A DNA stretch of 54,578 nt from JAHBNG01 sp039028975 (GCA_039028975.1 JBCCHB010000117.1:1-54578); one strand, 5' to 3'. Positions 29,601 through 38,967 are shown, counted from the first letter of the stretch. A program made the numbers and translations. The notes: generated from the sequence alone by a model not told the origin.

Positions 29601-32600
29601 AGCGATGCCAATCCAGGTACCCTCTGTATTGAGAATATCAACCTGACTGCCGATGACCCAGATGAAGATCTTGGCATCTTGGCCAGCGGTTCTATCGGCG
29701 ACACAGTCTGGTGCGAGGCATCAAATCCAAATAATACCACATACGAAGTAGGCATTGATACGCCTCTCGACAATGTTCGTGTCAGCCTCTTTGAGGACAC
29801 AGATTGTAATGGCACCGCCGATGGATTCTCCCTTGCCTCTGTCGATACATCCAATGGAGGCCAGTATCTATTTACCAATCTTGAGGTCATGTTTGCCGGC
29901 GACAGCAACCCAAACAACCGTACCTGCTATGCAACCCAAGTAGATGTCAATGATGCCGATCTCAATAGCTGCGATCAACCCATTACGCCAACAACACAAA
30001 CAAGCGAACTAACCAGCCAGCAGCCGACTGATGAAGATAACGACTTCGGCTTTGAAGACGTACCAACGTACAACTTAGGAGATTTAGTCTGGTATGACCA
30101 AGACCAGGACGGCATCCAAGACGGAAACGAACCAGGCGTCCCCAATGCCACAGTGACCCTCTATACTGATGGCACTTGTAGCAACGCGGCCAACATGCCC
30201 AGCCAGACCACTGACGGCAATGGCAACTATACCTTCACCGATCTCCAGGCGGGGACTTATTCAGTCAGGTTCAGCAATCTGCCCATCAATACCCAAGCTA
30301 CAACCCAGAATGTAGGCGGCAACGATGCCGTCGACAGTGATGCCAACCCAGGTACGCTCTGTATCGAAAATATCAACCTGACGGCTGATGATCCAGATGA
30401 GGACTTGGGCATCTACACCGCAGGCTCTATCGGTGACACAGTCTGGTGTGAGGCATCCAACCCGACAAATAATACCTACCAAGCGGGTATTGATCAGCCA
30501 CTGAACAACGTTGGTGTCAACCTCTTTGAGGATACCAACTGTGACGGCACAGCCGATGGCTTGGCCATCGCCTCCATGGATACGGCCAACGGTGGCCAAT
30601 ACCTTTTTAGCAACTTGGAAGTGATGTTCGCCGGAGATAGCAACGCGGCCAACCGTACCTGTTACGTAACCCAAGTCGACGTGAATGATGCCGATCTCAA
30701 TAGCTGTAACCAACCTGTTACGCTAACCGAACAAACAACTGAGCTAAGGAGCAATACACCAAACGATACCGATGTAGACTTCGGCTTTGATGAAGAACCC
30801 ACCTATACCCTCGGTGACTTGGTCTGGTACGATCAGGATCAGGACGGCATTCAAGACCCCAATGAACCAGGCGTGGACAATGTGACGGTAAACCTCTATA
30901 CCGATGGTACCTGTAGCAATCTGGCTAATATGCCCAGCCAGATTACCGACGGCAATGGGAATTACAACTTTACTGGTCTGTTGGCCGGAACCTATTCGGT
31001 GGGCTTCAGCAACTTGCCCGTTAATACCCAAGCCACTACCCAGAATTCGGGTGGCGACGATACAGTGAACAGTGATGCCAACCCAGGCACCCTCTGCATC
31101 GAGAATATCAATCTGACAGCCAACGACCCTGACGAGGATTTAGGCATCTTTGCCCAAGGCTCGATTGGCGATACCGTCTGGTGTGAAGAATCGAACCCGG
31201 CCAATAGTAGCTACCAGGCCGGTGTGGATACGCTTCTGGATAACATTGGTGTTAGCCTCTTTGAGGATACCAACTGTGACAACGTAGCCGACGGTGCGGC
31301 CCTGGCAACGATGGATACGGCCAACGGAGGGCAGTACCTCTTCACGAATCTGGAAGTGATGCTGGTGGGAGACATTACCGCGGCCAATCGCACCTGCTAT
31401 GTCACGCAAGTCGATGCGAATGATCCTGATTTGGCGAGCTGCAATCAGCCTGTCACATTGACGGAGCAGCCGAGCGAGCTAACCAGCAACAACCCGAATG
31501 ACTCTGACGTTGACTTTGGCTTTGATGATGTGCCAACTTACACCTTGGGCGATAAGGTCTGGTACGATCAGGATATGGATGGTATGCAGGATCCTGTTGA
31601 GTCTGGTGTGGGCAATGTGACGGTGACCCTCTATACCGATGGCTTTTGTAGCAATCTGGCCAATATGCCCAGCCAAATCACCGATGGCAACGGCTCCTAT
31701 GCTTTTACCGGCTTAACGGCCGGAACCTATTCCATCCGCTTCTCTAACCTGCCAGCCAACACCCAAGCAACTGCGTCCAACGTGGGGGGAAGTGACGCGC
31801 TCAATAGTGATGCCAATACGACTACGCTCTGTATCGAAAATATCAACTTAACTGCCGACGATCCAGATGAGGACTTAGGCATCTTTGCAACGGGTACCTT
31901 AGGCGATCAGGTCTGGTGTGAGAGCGACACCAACGAGAATACAACTTTCGATACAATTGATGGTGACACGCCTCTTTCAGGAATCGGCATCAGCTTATAT
32001 AGCGATCCAAATTGTGACGGTAGCCGGGATGATGGTTCACTGTTTGTATTCAATGGCTTAATCAACCCCGCAGAGACCAATGCAAGTGGCATCTATACCT
32101 TCACCGGCCTCCCGGTACGCTACGGGCCAGATGGCAGTTCGTCCAACCGCGCCTGTTACGTCACCGAAGTAGATACAAGCGATCCAGATTTGAATAGCTG
32201 TACCCAGCAGCTTGTCACTGACTCCTATTCAGACAGCCTGACCAATGACGACAATGTTGACGACACCAACGACTTTGTCTTCAAAGTACCTCTCCAACCA
32301 TCTATGGTGCTCAAAAAGTATGTGCAAGACCAAGCCAACGCACCAGTCTACAATGTCAATGATGATTTGACTCTAGGCGAAGATGCTCAAGCCGTGCCAG
32401 AGGCTATCTCCATCACATACGGAGGGACTGCACTCTACCGCATTACGGTGTTCAATGATGGGACTAGCTACCTCTCCTCTGTGGCCATCAATGATAACAT
32501 GTGTAGCAACAACTTAACCCGCATCGATGATGGGGACAACGACGCCAACAATGTACTGGCCCCTCAAGAACGGTGGGTCTATGAATGTACAGTGAGCAAT

Positions 32601-35600
32601 GTGATTACTGGCACAACCAATATTGCCTCGGTCACAGGTGTTCCATCGGATGCTGCCGGAACGCCAACTGGCGAACCCTCCATCAACAGCGAGGATCCGG
32701 CTATCATCACCACCACACCGCCTGATACGTACAACCTAGGCGATAGGGTTTGGTTTGATACCAATCAGAACGGCGTCCAGGATGTGGATGAACCAGGTGT
32801 TAATGGTGTGACTGTCACACTCTATCAGAGCAGTGATTGTAGTGGCACTGGCTTAGAGGTTACCACAACGGCCAATGGTGGTACACCCCCTGTAGACGGC
32901 TTCTATCAGTTTAGCGATCTGGGGTTGGGTACCTACTCCATTGGGTTTAGTAACTTACCTGTCAATACCCAGGCAACCTTGCAAAATGTCGGCAACGATG
33001 ACGCGGTCAACAGCGATGCCAATCCGGCTACTCTCTGTATTGAAAATATCAATCTGCAGGCGGATAACACGGATGAAGATTTAGGTATCTATTCACCTGG
33101 CTCCATTGGTGACCAGGTTTGGTGCGAGGCGTCCACGCCAGCCAACACAACCTATGAAGCAGGTGTCGACAGCCCTCTCGATAACATTAGCGTCATGCTC
33201 TTTAACGATACAGACTGTGATGGCACTGCTGATGGTACGGCCATTAATATGATCAATACGGACAGCGGTGGTCTCTATACGTTCAGCACTTTAGATGTGG
33301 CGTTAGCTGGCTCTAGTAACCGTACCTGCTACGTTACAAAAGTGGATGGGACGGATCCGGACTTGGCCACCTGTAACCAACCTGTAACGCTGACAGAGCA
33401 GCCAGTCGAATTGACCAACGAGAATCCTGAAGACTTGGATCGAGACTTTGGTTTTGGTGAACAACCAACCTATGTGATTGGTGACAAAGTCTTCTATGAT
33501 ACAGATCAGGATGGCGTGCAGGACCCGAACGAGCCGGGTGTCCCCAATATCACCGCCATTCTCTATACGGACGCCAACTGTACGTCGGTATCCCCTCTGC
33601 CATTCCAGGTGACTGATGCCAACGGGAACTATGCCTTCACAGGTTTATTGGCTGGAACTTATTCAATTCGCTTCAATGATCCGCCAAATGGCTGGGGGGT
33701 TAGCCCACAGAATGCAGGAACAGGTAGCGAACAGACTGATAGTGATGCTAACCCTGATACCCTCTGTATCGGAAATATTGTCCTAACAGCAGATGACCTG
33801 GACGAGGATTTGGGGCTTTACACCAGTGGTTCCATTGGTGATACGATTTGGTGCGAGCTATCCGACCCTGCCAACGGAACCTATAATGCAGGGATTGATC
33901 GGCCGCTTAGCAACATTGGCGTTTCCCTTTTTGAGGACATTGGCTGTAATGGTGTAGCCGATGGAGATGCCTTACAGACCCTGGAAAGTACCAGCGCCGG
34001 TCAGTACCTCTTCACCGATCTAAACGTTGCCTTGGCAGGTTCTACCCAGCAGACATGCTATGTGACTGAAGTCGATGCTACCGATACGGATCTGAACGGT
34101 TGTACCCTACCACCTGGGCAAACCAACCTGCCTAGCGAGCTGACAACCGATCAGCCAGACGATCTAGACGTAGATTTCCCCTTTGCTGAACCAGCCATCG
34201 ACACGTTTACTTTGGGTGATCGAGTCTGGTACGATACAGACTTAGATGGTGTACAAGATGCTGGCGAGCCAGGAATGCCCAACATCACAGTAACACTCTT
34301 TGATGCCCCCGACTGCAGCGGCAACGTGGTTGGTGCACCTCAGACAACCAATGGTGATGGGGCCTACCAGTTTGGTAACCTACCAGCAGGTGACTATAGC
34401 ATCAAATTTACCAATTTGCCCGACGGTTGGCAGATTAGCCCCAAAGAGGTGGTGGCTGGCATCGAACTGAATGACTCTGACGCAGATGTAACCACAGCTT
34501 GCATCGATACCATCAATCTCACCGAGGATGATCCCAACCAGGATGTAGGTGTCTACACCGTCGGTTCTATTAGCGCCCAAGTTTGGTGTGAGAGCGATAC
34601 CAACGCCAATGCAACCTATGATCCAACGGATGGTGACGAAGTGCTTCCGAATATTACGGTGGAGCTCTTCAACGACACAGATTGTGATGAAGCACCCGAT
34701 GGAGCCGCGCGACAGTCTGTAGATAGTGGGACCTTTGGTGGCTTTGTCTTCCAGAATCTTCCCGTTGCTCTGGAAGGCTCTAGCCAGCGAATCTGTTACG
34801 TTACTCAGATCGATACCAACGATCCGGATCTACAGAGCTGTAACAACCCCATCACACCTTCCGGAATCTCCAGTGAGTTGACAACCAACAAACCTAATGT
34901 AGACGACGTGGACGTTGGCCTTGCTCCCGAACAGACCTACATGGTGGGTGATACGGTCTTCTATGACACCAATCAGAACGGGCTTCAGGATCTGGATGAA
35001 CCAGGGGTTCCTAACATTACAGTGGAGCTCTTTACTACTAATAACTGTAGCGGTACACCCAGCGAAACCATGACCACCGAGGCTGATGGCCTTTACGACT
35101 TTATGGGATTGCAGACGGGAACCTACAGTGTGAAGTTTAGTGGTTTCCCCGCAGGCGGTGTGATTAGCCCGTCCAATCAGGGTGACAATGAAGGGCTGGA
35201 CAGTGATGCGAATATTGCAGGGTGTATTGAGAATATCAATCTGACTGAAGATGATCCAAATCAAGATGTGGGCGTATACGTTCCTGGCAGCATTGGGGAT
35301 CGGGTTTGGTGTGAGATCGACGGCAATGAAACCTTTAATCCAGAAACTGATACTCCCCTTTCTGATATCAGCATCAGTCTCTTCTCGGATACAGACTGTA
35401 ACGGCACACCCGATGGCAGCACGTTGGAGACTTTAGAGACGGACGAAAATGGGACCTTCCTCTTTGACAACCTAGAGACGGCCTTGGTCGGCACCACACC
35501 CCAGCGCTGCTATGTCCCCCAGATTGACGCCAGCGACGCAGATTTGGGTACGTGTAATGTGCCGGTACGTCCTATTGGTCAGCCCACACAAATTGATAGT

Positions 35601-37262
35601 GACAATCCGAATAACACGATTACCGACTGGATCTTTGAGGAGCAGGTGCCAGATAGATTTACGCTGGGTGATACCATTTGGTACGACCAGAACCAAAACG
35701 GTATCCAAGATGCTGGTGAGGTAGGTGTACCTGGTATTGTTGTCACCCTATATCAGGGCAGCAATTGTGCTGCGGATCAATCCATACGGACCTTTACCAG
35801 CGGCAGCCGCGGGGAATATAGTTTTGTTAATCTACCAGGTGGAAGCTATAGCGTCAGCTTTAGCAACATCCCCAGTAGCTGGACTGTTAGCCCCTCTAAT
35901 CAGAGCAGTGATGACGCCAGAGACTCGGATGCCAATCCAGCCACGGCCTGTATCGAAACCATTAACCTGATCCAAGATGACACAACCCAGGACATCGGCA
36001 TCTATACAGTTGGCTCCATCGGCAACCAAGTTTGGTGTGAATTAAATGACAACACCACTTATCAACCAGGTATCGACGAAGTCCTACCTGACATTAGCGT
36101 TATGCTATACGACGATACGGATTGTAACGACACGCCCGATGGCGATGCCCGTGAAACCGTCAGTACAAACATCTTTGGGCGTTATCTCTTCGAGAATCTG
36201 CCCATAGCCTATCCTGGGGCAACCCCGCGTACCTGTTACGTAACCCGAGTCGATACCAATGATCCCGATTTGGGTACCTGTAATCACTCCATTCCTCCTA
36301 CCGAGATACCAGTTGTTGTGGATACCAACGATCCCGATGTGGATGACCACAACTTCGGTTTCCAACCTTTACTAAGCTTGGGCAACCGGATTTGGGATGA
36401 TAATGGTGCTGGTAGTGGTGAGCAGAACAACGGTATTACGGATGGTGATGAGCCTGGCATTAGTGGCGTGATTGTCAACCTGCTCAATGCGGATCTGACG
36501 CCTGTGCGGGATGAGAGTGGCCAAGCCATCAGTACCCAGACTGATGCTAATGGCTACTATCTCTTCGACAATTTGTCTCCTGGTTACTACGTTATCAAAA
36601 TTGATCCCAGTAACTTTAGTGACAACGGTGTATTGAATGGCAAGATCAGCTCAGGACCGACCGAGGAAAATCCCAATGCCGATGGTGACCTCAACGACAA
36701 TGGGTTGGCTGAAGACGAACAGGCAATCAATGGCATTGTCTCGGGTATCATCGAGCTACTCTACAATAGCGAAGTCCTCCGCGAGGTGGATCAAGGGAAT
36801 GGTCCTGGCAACGCAACCGATGGTAACTCAAACCTGACCATTGACTTTGGCTTCTTCACCGGAGAGATAGTGGATCCCAAAGCTGTCACGTTGGTCAGCT
36901 TTACCGTCATTAAAGAACAGGACTCGAATCTCATCCAATGGGAGACTTCCGCAGAAGTGGATACGTATGGCTTCCATGTCTACCGCAGCGTAGACAACAG
37001 CGCCAGCCTACCAGAGGTCACGGCCAGCAGTGTGAACGAGCGGGTGCGTGTTACCAGCGAGTACATCCTGGGACAGGGGGCGACCGGTGGTCTCTATCGC
37101 TTCCGCGACTACAATATTGAGAAGGGGGTTGAGTACATCTACTATCTCGAAGAGACTGAACTCGATGGTAAGATTAACGAGGTAGAAACTGTCTCCACAG
37201 CAACCAATAGTGGCGGAAATGGGGACGACGATTCGATTTTCTTACCCATTATGCGGCATTAG
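26667..37262 (+). CDS. Giant secreted protein with nine tandem SdrD-B A/B domain pairs
   Basis: The 3531-residue exported protein begins at an ATG preceded by AAGGA at 8 bases. A signal-like segment (FCAFLIAALLAGLLPPAL) is near residues 15-32. It opens with DUF11 and SdrD-B modules alternating (26982-29325). Nine A-B pairs of about 245 residues follow. Domain A begins TYTLGDRVWYDQDxDGIQD and ends LCIENINLTADDPDEDLGI. Domain B begins GSIGDTVWCE and has conserved cysteines (VWCE, DCNGTADG, TCYVTQVD, LNSCNQP). A DUF11-like module interrupts after pair 4 (32293-32715). A terminal SLGNR SdrD-B domain, an FN3-like domain (NLIQWETSAEVDTYGFHVYR) and the tail IFLPIMRH finish the protein. B-domain cysteines could form two disulfides per unit. 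A long surface fibre or adhesin is the likely role (inference). Confidence 0.87.
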   Translation: MLQNQQIQHIRTIFCAFLIAALLAGLLPPALNQLANYIYSAMLENQNSASPVEVVENSGIQHDQSIPSNTVTPFVEVVTEWLPEGTAAKAASIQAVPAESVKQGTPQIELTKLVNTPLPVIAGTPISFTIRIVNTGGTSIVSLPLIDDYNPTYMSYNTNADLNGPNPASQPNNDGSILWDNVIDFDANNQLDPNETLELTVWFIAIEETTNVSSAECASAGNTYNKVSAGGQISCIQFAISPFEPKSIIGDWIWHDISNNGIKDINEPGINGVQVNLYKDGANGGLLDGTIQLSEFVTSTVTADDTNNQGDDTGGTGGPGFYQFIVDASANDRYIVEVDASNFNPGGPLEGFTYSGNQGGQPYSGVHPRAVVFSNAPANMRNEDFGFYCPFDLALIKQVANGQNLPAIPGDPVNFAITVYNQGAIQAYDIDIIDYIPPGMAYTFANVGSIITTNGGNPVVITADGAGSFEVNTLAPDDSVTFEVTLTINAAYLGTALRNWAEIADASLTDGGPTATDKDSTPNTDNFSEPGETDDLTDDNVINEDGKNGGDEDDHDVSAITVDPPDPPEAKSSIGDWIWHDINNNGMKDANEPGINGVRVNLYKDGSNGGAADGQIQSGELVTSTVTANDADGLGDDTGATNGAGFYRFPVDAAVNDTYIVAVDASNFAPGGPLEGFVYSGNQGGQPYSGTHPRPVVFNSTPDNNQNEDFGFYCPFDLALTKQLAAGPGATADPGDPITYIITIYNQGAIDAYDIDVIDYVPTGMTYTSSNAAAVTTSNGGNPVAVTANGGGSFEVSQLAPQDSVNFQLTLTINANFQGASIRNFVEIADASASDGGPTATDIDSTPNSNNFSEPGETDDLNDDDVINEDGKNGGDEDDHDVSEITVETYTLGDRVWYDQDKDGIQDFNELGVPNVTVTLYTDGTCSNLANMPSQTTDSNGNYTFSELLAGTYSVGFSNLPVNTQATSPNAGSNDTVNSDANPGTLCIENINLTADDPDEDLGILASGSIGDTVWCEASNPNNTTYEVGIDTPLDNVRVSLFEDTDCNGTADGFSLASVDTSNGGQYLFTNLEVMFAGDSNPNNRTCYATQVDVNDADLNSCDQPITPTTQTSELTSQQPTDEDNDFGFEDVPTYNLGDLVWYDQDQDGIQDGNEPGVPNATVTLYTDGTCSNAANMPSQTTDGNGNYTFTDLQAGTYSVRFSNLPINTQATTQNVGGNDAVDSDANPGTLCIENINLTADDPDEDLGIYTAGSIGDTVWCEASNPTNNTYQAGIDQPLNNVGVNLFEDTNCDGTADGLAIASMDTANGGQYLFSNLEVMFAGDSNAANRTCYVTQVDVNDADLNSCNQPVTLTEQTTELRSNTPNDTDVDFGFDEEPTYTLGDLVWYDQDQDGIQDPNEPGVDNVTVNLYTDGTCSNLANMPSQITDGNGNYNFTGLLAGTYSVGFSNLPVNTQATTQNSGGDDTVNSDANPGTLCIENINLTANDPDEDLGIFAQGSIGDTVWCEESNPANSSYQAGVDTLLDNIGVSLFEDTNCDNVADGAALATMDTANGGQYLFTNLEVMLVGDITAANRTCYVTQVDANDPDLASCNQPVTLTEQPSELTSNNPNDSDVDFGFDDVPTYTLGDKVWYDQDMDGMQDPVESGVGNVTVTLYTDGFCSNLANMPSQITDGNGSYAFTGLTAGTYSIRFSNLPANTQATASNVGGSDALNSDANTTTLCIENINLTADDPDEDLGIFATGTLGDQVWCESDTNENTTFDTIDGDTPLSGIGISLYSDPNCDGSRDDGSLFVFNGLINPAETNASGIYTFTGLPVRYGPDGSSSNRACYVTEVDTSDPDLNSCTQQLVTDSYSDSLTNDDNVDDTNDFVFKVPLQPSMVLKKYVQDQANAPVYNVNDDLTLGEDAQAVPEAISITYGGTALYRITVFNDGTSYLSSVAINDNMCSNNLTRIDDGDNDANNVLAPQERWVYECTVSNVITGTTNIASVTGVPSDAAGTPTGEPSINSEDPAIITTTPPDTYNLGDRVWFDTNQNGVQDVDEPGVNGVTVTLYQSSDCSGTGLEVTTTANGGTPPVDGFYQFSDLGLGTYSIGFSNLPVNTQATLQNVGNDDAVNSDANPATLCIENINLQADNTDEDLGIYSPGSIGDQVWCEASTPANTTYEAGVDSPLDNISVMLFNDTDCDGTADGTAINMINTDSGGLYTFSTLDVALAGSSNRTCYVTKVDGTDPDLATCNQPVTLTEQPVELTNENPEDLDRDFGFGEQPTYVIGDKVFYDTDQDGVQDPNEPGVPNITAILYTDANCTSVSPLPFQVTDANGNYAFTGLLAGTYSIRFNDPPNGWGVSPQNAGTGSEQTDSDANPDTLCIGNIVLTADDLDEDLGLYTSGSIGDTIWCELSDPANGTYNAGIDRPLSNIGVSLFEDIGCNGVADGDALQTLESTSAGQYLFTDLNVALAGSTQQTCYVTEVDATDTDLNGCTLPPGQTNLPSELTTDQPDDLDVDFPFAEPAIDTFTLGDRVWYDTDLDGVQDAGEPGMPNITVTLFDAPDCSGNVVGAPQTTNGDGAYQFGNLPAGDYSIKFTNLPDGWQISPKEVVAGIELNDSDADVTTACIDTINLTEDDPNQDVGVYTVGSISAQVWCESDTNANATYDPTDGDEVLPNITVELFNDTDCDEAPDGAARQSVDSGTFGGFVFQNLPVALEGSSQRICYVTQIDTNDPDLQSCNNPITPSGISSELTTNKPNVDDVDVGLAPEQTYMVGDTVFYDTNQNGLQDLDEPGVPNITVELFTTNNCSGTPSETMTTEADGLYDFMGLQTGTYSVKFSGFPAGGVISPSNQGDNEGLDSDANIAGCIENINLTEDDPNQDVGVYVPGSIGDRVWCEIDGNETFNPETDTPLSDISISLFSDTDCNGTPDGSTLETLETDENGTFLFDNLETALVGTTPQRCYVPQIDASDADLGTCNVPVRPIGQPTQIDSDNPNNTITDWIFEEQVPDRFTLGDTIWYDQNQNGIQDAGEVGVPGIVVTLYQGSNCAADQSIRTFTSGSRGEYSFVNLPGGSYSVSFSNIPSSWTVSPSNQSSDDARDSDANPATACIETINLIQDDTTQDIGIYTVGSIGNQVWCELNDNTTYQPGIDEVLPDISVMLYDDTDCNDTPDGDARETVSTNIFGRYLFENLPIAYPGATPRTCYVTRVDTNDPDLGTCNHSIPPTEIPVVVDTNDPDVDDHNFGFQPLLSLGNRIWDDNGAGSGEQNNGITDGDEPGISGVIVNLLNADLTPVRDESGQAISTQTDANGYYLFDNLSPGYYVIKIDPSNFSDNGVLNGKISSGPTEENPNADGDLNDNGLAEDEQAINGIVSGIIELLYNSEVLREVDQGNGPGNATDGNSNLTIDFGFFTGEIVDPKAVTLVSFTVIKEQDSNLIQWETSAEVDTYGFHVYRSVDNSASLPEVTASSVNERVRVTSEYILGQGATGGLYRFRDYNIEKGVEYIYYLEETELDGKINEVETVSTATNSGGNGDDDSIFLPIMRH
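29329..36366 (+). repeat. Nine tandem coding repeats of about 720-740 bp
   Basis: Units start near 29329, 30060, 30797, 31535, 32725, 33466, 34203, 34935 and 35658. A non-repeat module at 32293-32715 separates units 4 and 5. Units 1-4 are the most alike at DNA level, sharing strings such as TGTAGCAATCTGGCCAA and TATCAACCTGAC. Later units are more diverged, which suggests recent expansion at the 5' end. Confidence 0.8.
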
Positions 37263-37391
37263 GTCGCTCCATTTTACTGGAGCTTCTGTAGAGTTGGCAC
37301 GTCTCGTATCGGTGGCTGCAATACGAAGGCCATACGTAGGCGTGCTAGCTTCTTTAGCATAAGTAATCTTTTTTCTGGATTAGTCTTTACA

Positions 37392-37436
37392 CGCCCCCTC
37401 CACTTTAGAGACTGTTATTCTCTAAGTGGTGGGGCG
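37392..37436 (+). terminator. Strong stem-loop after the 3531-aa gene
   Basis: CGCCCCCTCCACTTTAGAGA (37392-37411) pairs with TCTCTAAGTGGTGGGGCG (37419-37436) around a 7-base loop, followed by TTTATG. A long, nearly perfect stem about 130 bases past the stop is consistent with transcription termination. Confidence 0.6.
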
Positions 37437-37610
37437 TTTATGATCTACATGGTTGATAAAAGCGAAAAGTGAACGTGGCGACAGTTTGCAACCACGAACG
37501 CCAAATACTTAATCTGAATTGATTGCAATCTCCATGACAGAAACAAAAGACTTGTATTGTATAGTATTTGCACACATATTGTATGGATTTGGCACAGATG
37601 CGCTATATGC

Positions 37611-37741
37611 TAAGGCCGTTCCAAGAAAATAAGTACCGCGGAGCAGGTATTCTCTAACGCCTGCGTCAGTCAAGTAGAGCCGCATTAGAGAATGCTTCCT
37701 CCACCGAATTTATAGGGATTCTATTTCTTGGAACAGCCTAA
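37611..37741. repeat. MITE-like element with terminal inverted repeats
   Basis: The left end TAAGGCCGTTCCAAGAAAAT (37611-37630) is complementary to the right end TATTTCTTGGAACAGCCTAA (37722-37741) with few mismatches. Inside is a second palindrome, GGAGCAGGTATTCTCTAACG with CGCATTAGAGAATGCTTCC. There is no coding capacity, so a non-autonomous transposable element is likely. The inner palindrome recurs in diverged form at 873-929. Confidence 0.6.
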
Positions 37742-37803
37742 CATCTCCTACTATCCCAGCAATGAATTCTTCCAAAGTGCAAAACTTAAAAGAGGTGGAA
37801 CCA

Positions 37804-38895
37804 GTGAAACAAAGGAATCTAATCTTACTACTCTGTAGTCTTCTCATGCTCGTCGTTCTTCCACAGAGTTCTGCGTTGGCACACCAGCCCTACTGTGAGC
37901 AGGCAGATCTGACGGCCGATAACCCTTGGCAAGTACCCGATGCAACTATCTCCTATGCATACTTTGGGAATCTCTATCCAACGACCGATGTAGATCACTT
38001 TACGTTTCAAGCATCTTCTGGGCAATCGGTATTGCTTAGTTTGAGTATTCCGGCCTTTGATGGACAAGAAGACTTTGCTCCCGTAATGGTTCTTATGGGG
38101 CCTGGCATTGATGGCAGTATACCAGCTGGTTTACCAGCAAGTGTAAGCGTTGCAGATGGGCATGGTGCAATGATGATCCCCTTGGGTGATGAGCCACTTT
38201 ATTGGTTTGAGCCATTTGGCAGGCGTTATTACTGGAATTGGGATAACTACTACTTTTCAGCACCAGAATCGGCGACGTACACGGTTGCCTTATGGCATCC
38301 GGAGGGGCGGTTAGGGCGCTACTCATTTGTGATCGGAGAGAAAGAGGTTCGCGGGGGAGAGGAAGCATGCCGAGCTCTAATGGATGACTTCTGGACGCCG
38401 CTAATTGATGGCGAAAGTCCTTATCCTGAGGCTGAAACAGAAGGGCAAACTAAGACAGAAATTGAGACCGAAACAGAGACTGAAATGGCCGCCAGCATCC
38501 ATGTTCACCAGGATGGAACCAGACACGACCACAGCCAACCATTGAACGTAACGAGTGAGTTGGCACCGTTCGTCGATTTGCAGGTGATGCCATTGCGCGA
38601 TGGCGGGTACAATGCTCGCATTCAAACATTGAACTTTACGTTTGCTCCACAGCGTGTTGGTATGGAGCCAGTTGGCGGGGAAGGACATGCACATCTGTAT
38701 ATCAACGAGATCAAGGTTGCCCGCCTTTATGGAGAATGGTACTACTTAGACTCGCTACCAAATGAGGCAGAGATGATTTCAGTTGGCTTGTACGCAAACA
38801 ATTTCCAACCTCTTGCCATAGATGGTGAAAGGATTACTGATAGTGTGATGGTGGCCGATATCATGCCGATGGGAGAAGTTGCTGTTACAGAGTAA
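37804..38895 (+). CDS. Secreted protein with His-rich linker and metal-site-like C-terminal domain, function unknown
   Basis: The product has 363 residues from the GTG at 37804, chosen because GAGGTGG precedes it and it gives a standard signal peptide (KQRNLILLLCSLLMLVVL ... ALA). An ATG at 37762 would add 14 residues and has no visible ribosome site. Residues about 25-180 form a beta-rich domain (DVDHFTFQASSGQSVLLSLS ... YTVALWHPEG) like prepeptidase-C-terminal/PPC-type modules. A Thr/Glu repeat linker (TEIETETETE) and a His cluster (HVHQDGTRHDH) follow. The C-terminal domain has GEGHAHLYINEIKVARLYGE and is similar to uncharacterised extracytoplasmic domains I cannot name. Copper or zinc binding is plausible from the His pattern. 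It lacks the LP tail found on the cluster proteins. Confidence 0.6.
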   Translation: MKQRNLILLLCSLLMLVVLPQSSALAHQPYCEQADLTADNPWQVPDATISYAYFGNLYPTTDVDHFTFQASSGQSVLLSLSIPAFDGQEDFAPVMVLMGPGIDGSIPAGLPASVSVADGHGAMMIPLGDEPLYWFEPFGRRYYWNWDNYYFSAPESATYTVALWHPEGRLGRYSFVIGEKEVRGGEEACRALMDDFWTPLIDGESPYPEAETEGQTKTEIETETETEMAASIHVHQDGTRHDHSQPLNVTSELAPFVDLQVMPLRDGGYNARIQTLNFTFAPQRVGMEPVGGEGHAHLYINEIKVARLYGEWYYLDSLPNEAEMISVGLYANNFQPLAIDGERITDSVMVADIMPMGEVAVTE

Positions 38896-38967
38896 ATATT
38901 CAACACATCATCGTAAAATTCTTCGCTTAAAAGTCTATAGTGCCATGCACTCTGAGGCTGAACCTCA

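Larger units (their letters stand above)
37263..37803. other. Intergenic region with terminator and a MITE-like element
   Basis: It holds a small GCTCCA/TGGAGC hairpin at 37266-37283, the long stem-loop at 37392-37436, an unassigned stretch, and a palindromic repeat at 37611-37741. No gene is seen. Confidence 0.55.

Noticed and set aside
29329..36366. Regularly repeated DNA considered as a CRISPR or satellite array
   Set aside because: The repeat unit is about 730 bp, stays in one open frame and encodes recognisable SdrD-B domains.
10038..37262. LP-containing C-termini considered as LPXTG sortase signals
   Set aside because: There is no Thr-Gly after the proline, no hydrophobic helix and no positively charged stop; the proteins end within a few residues of the motif.
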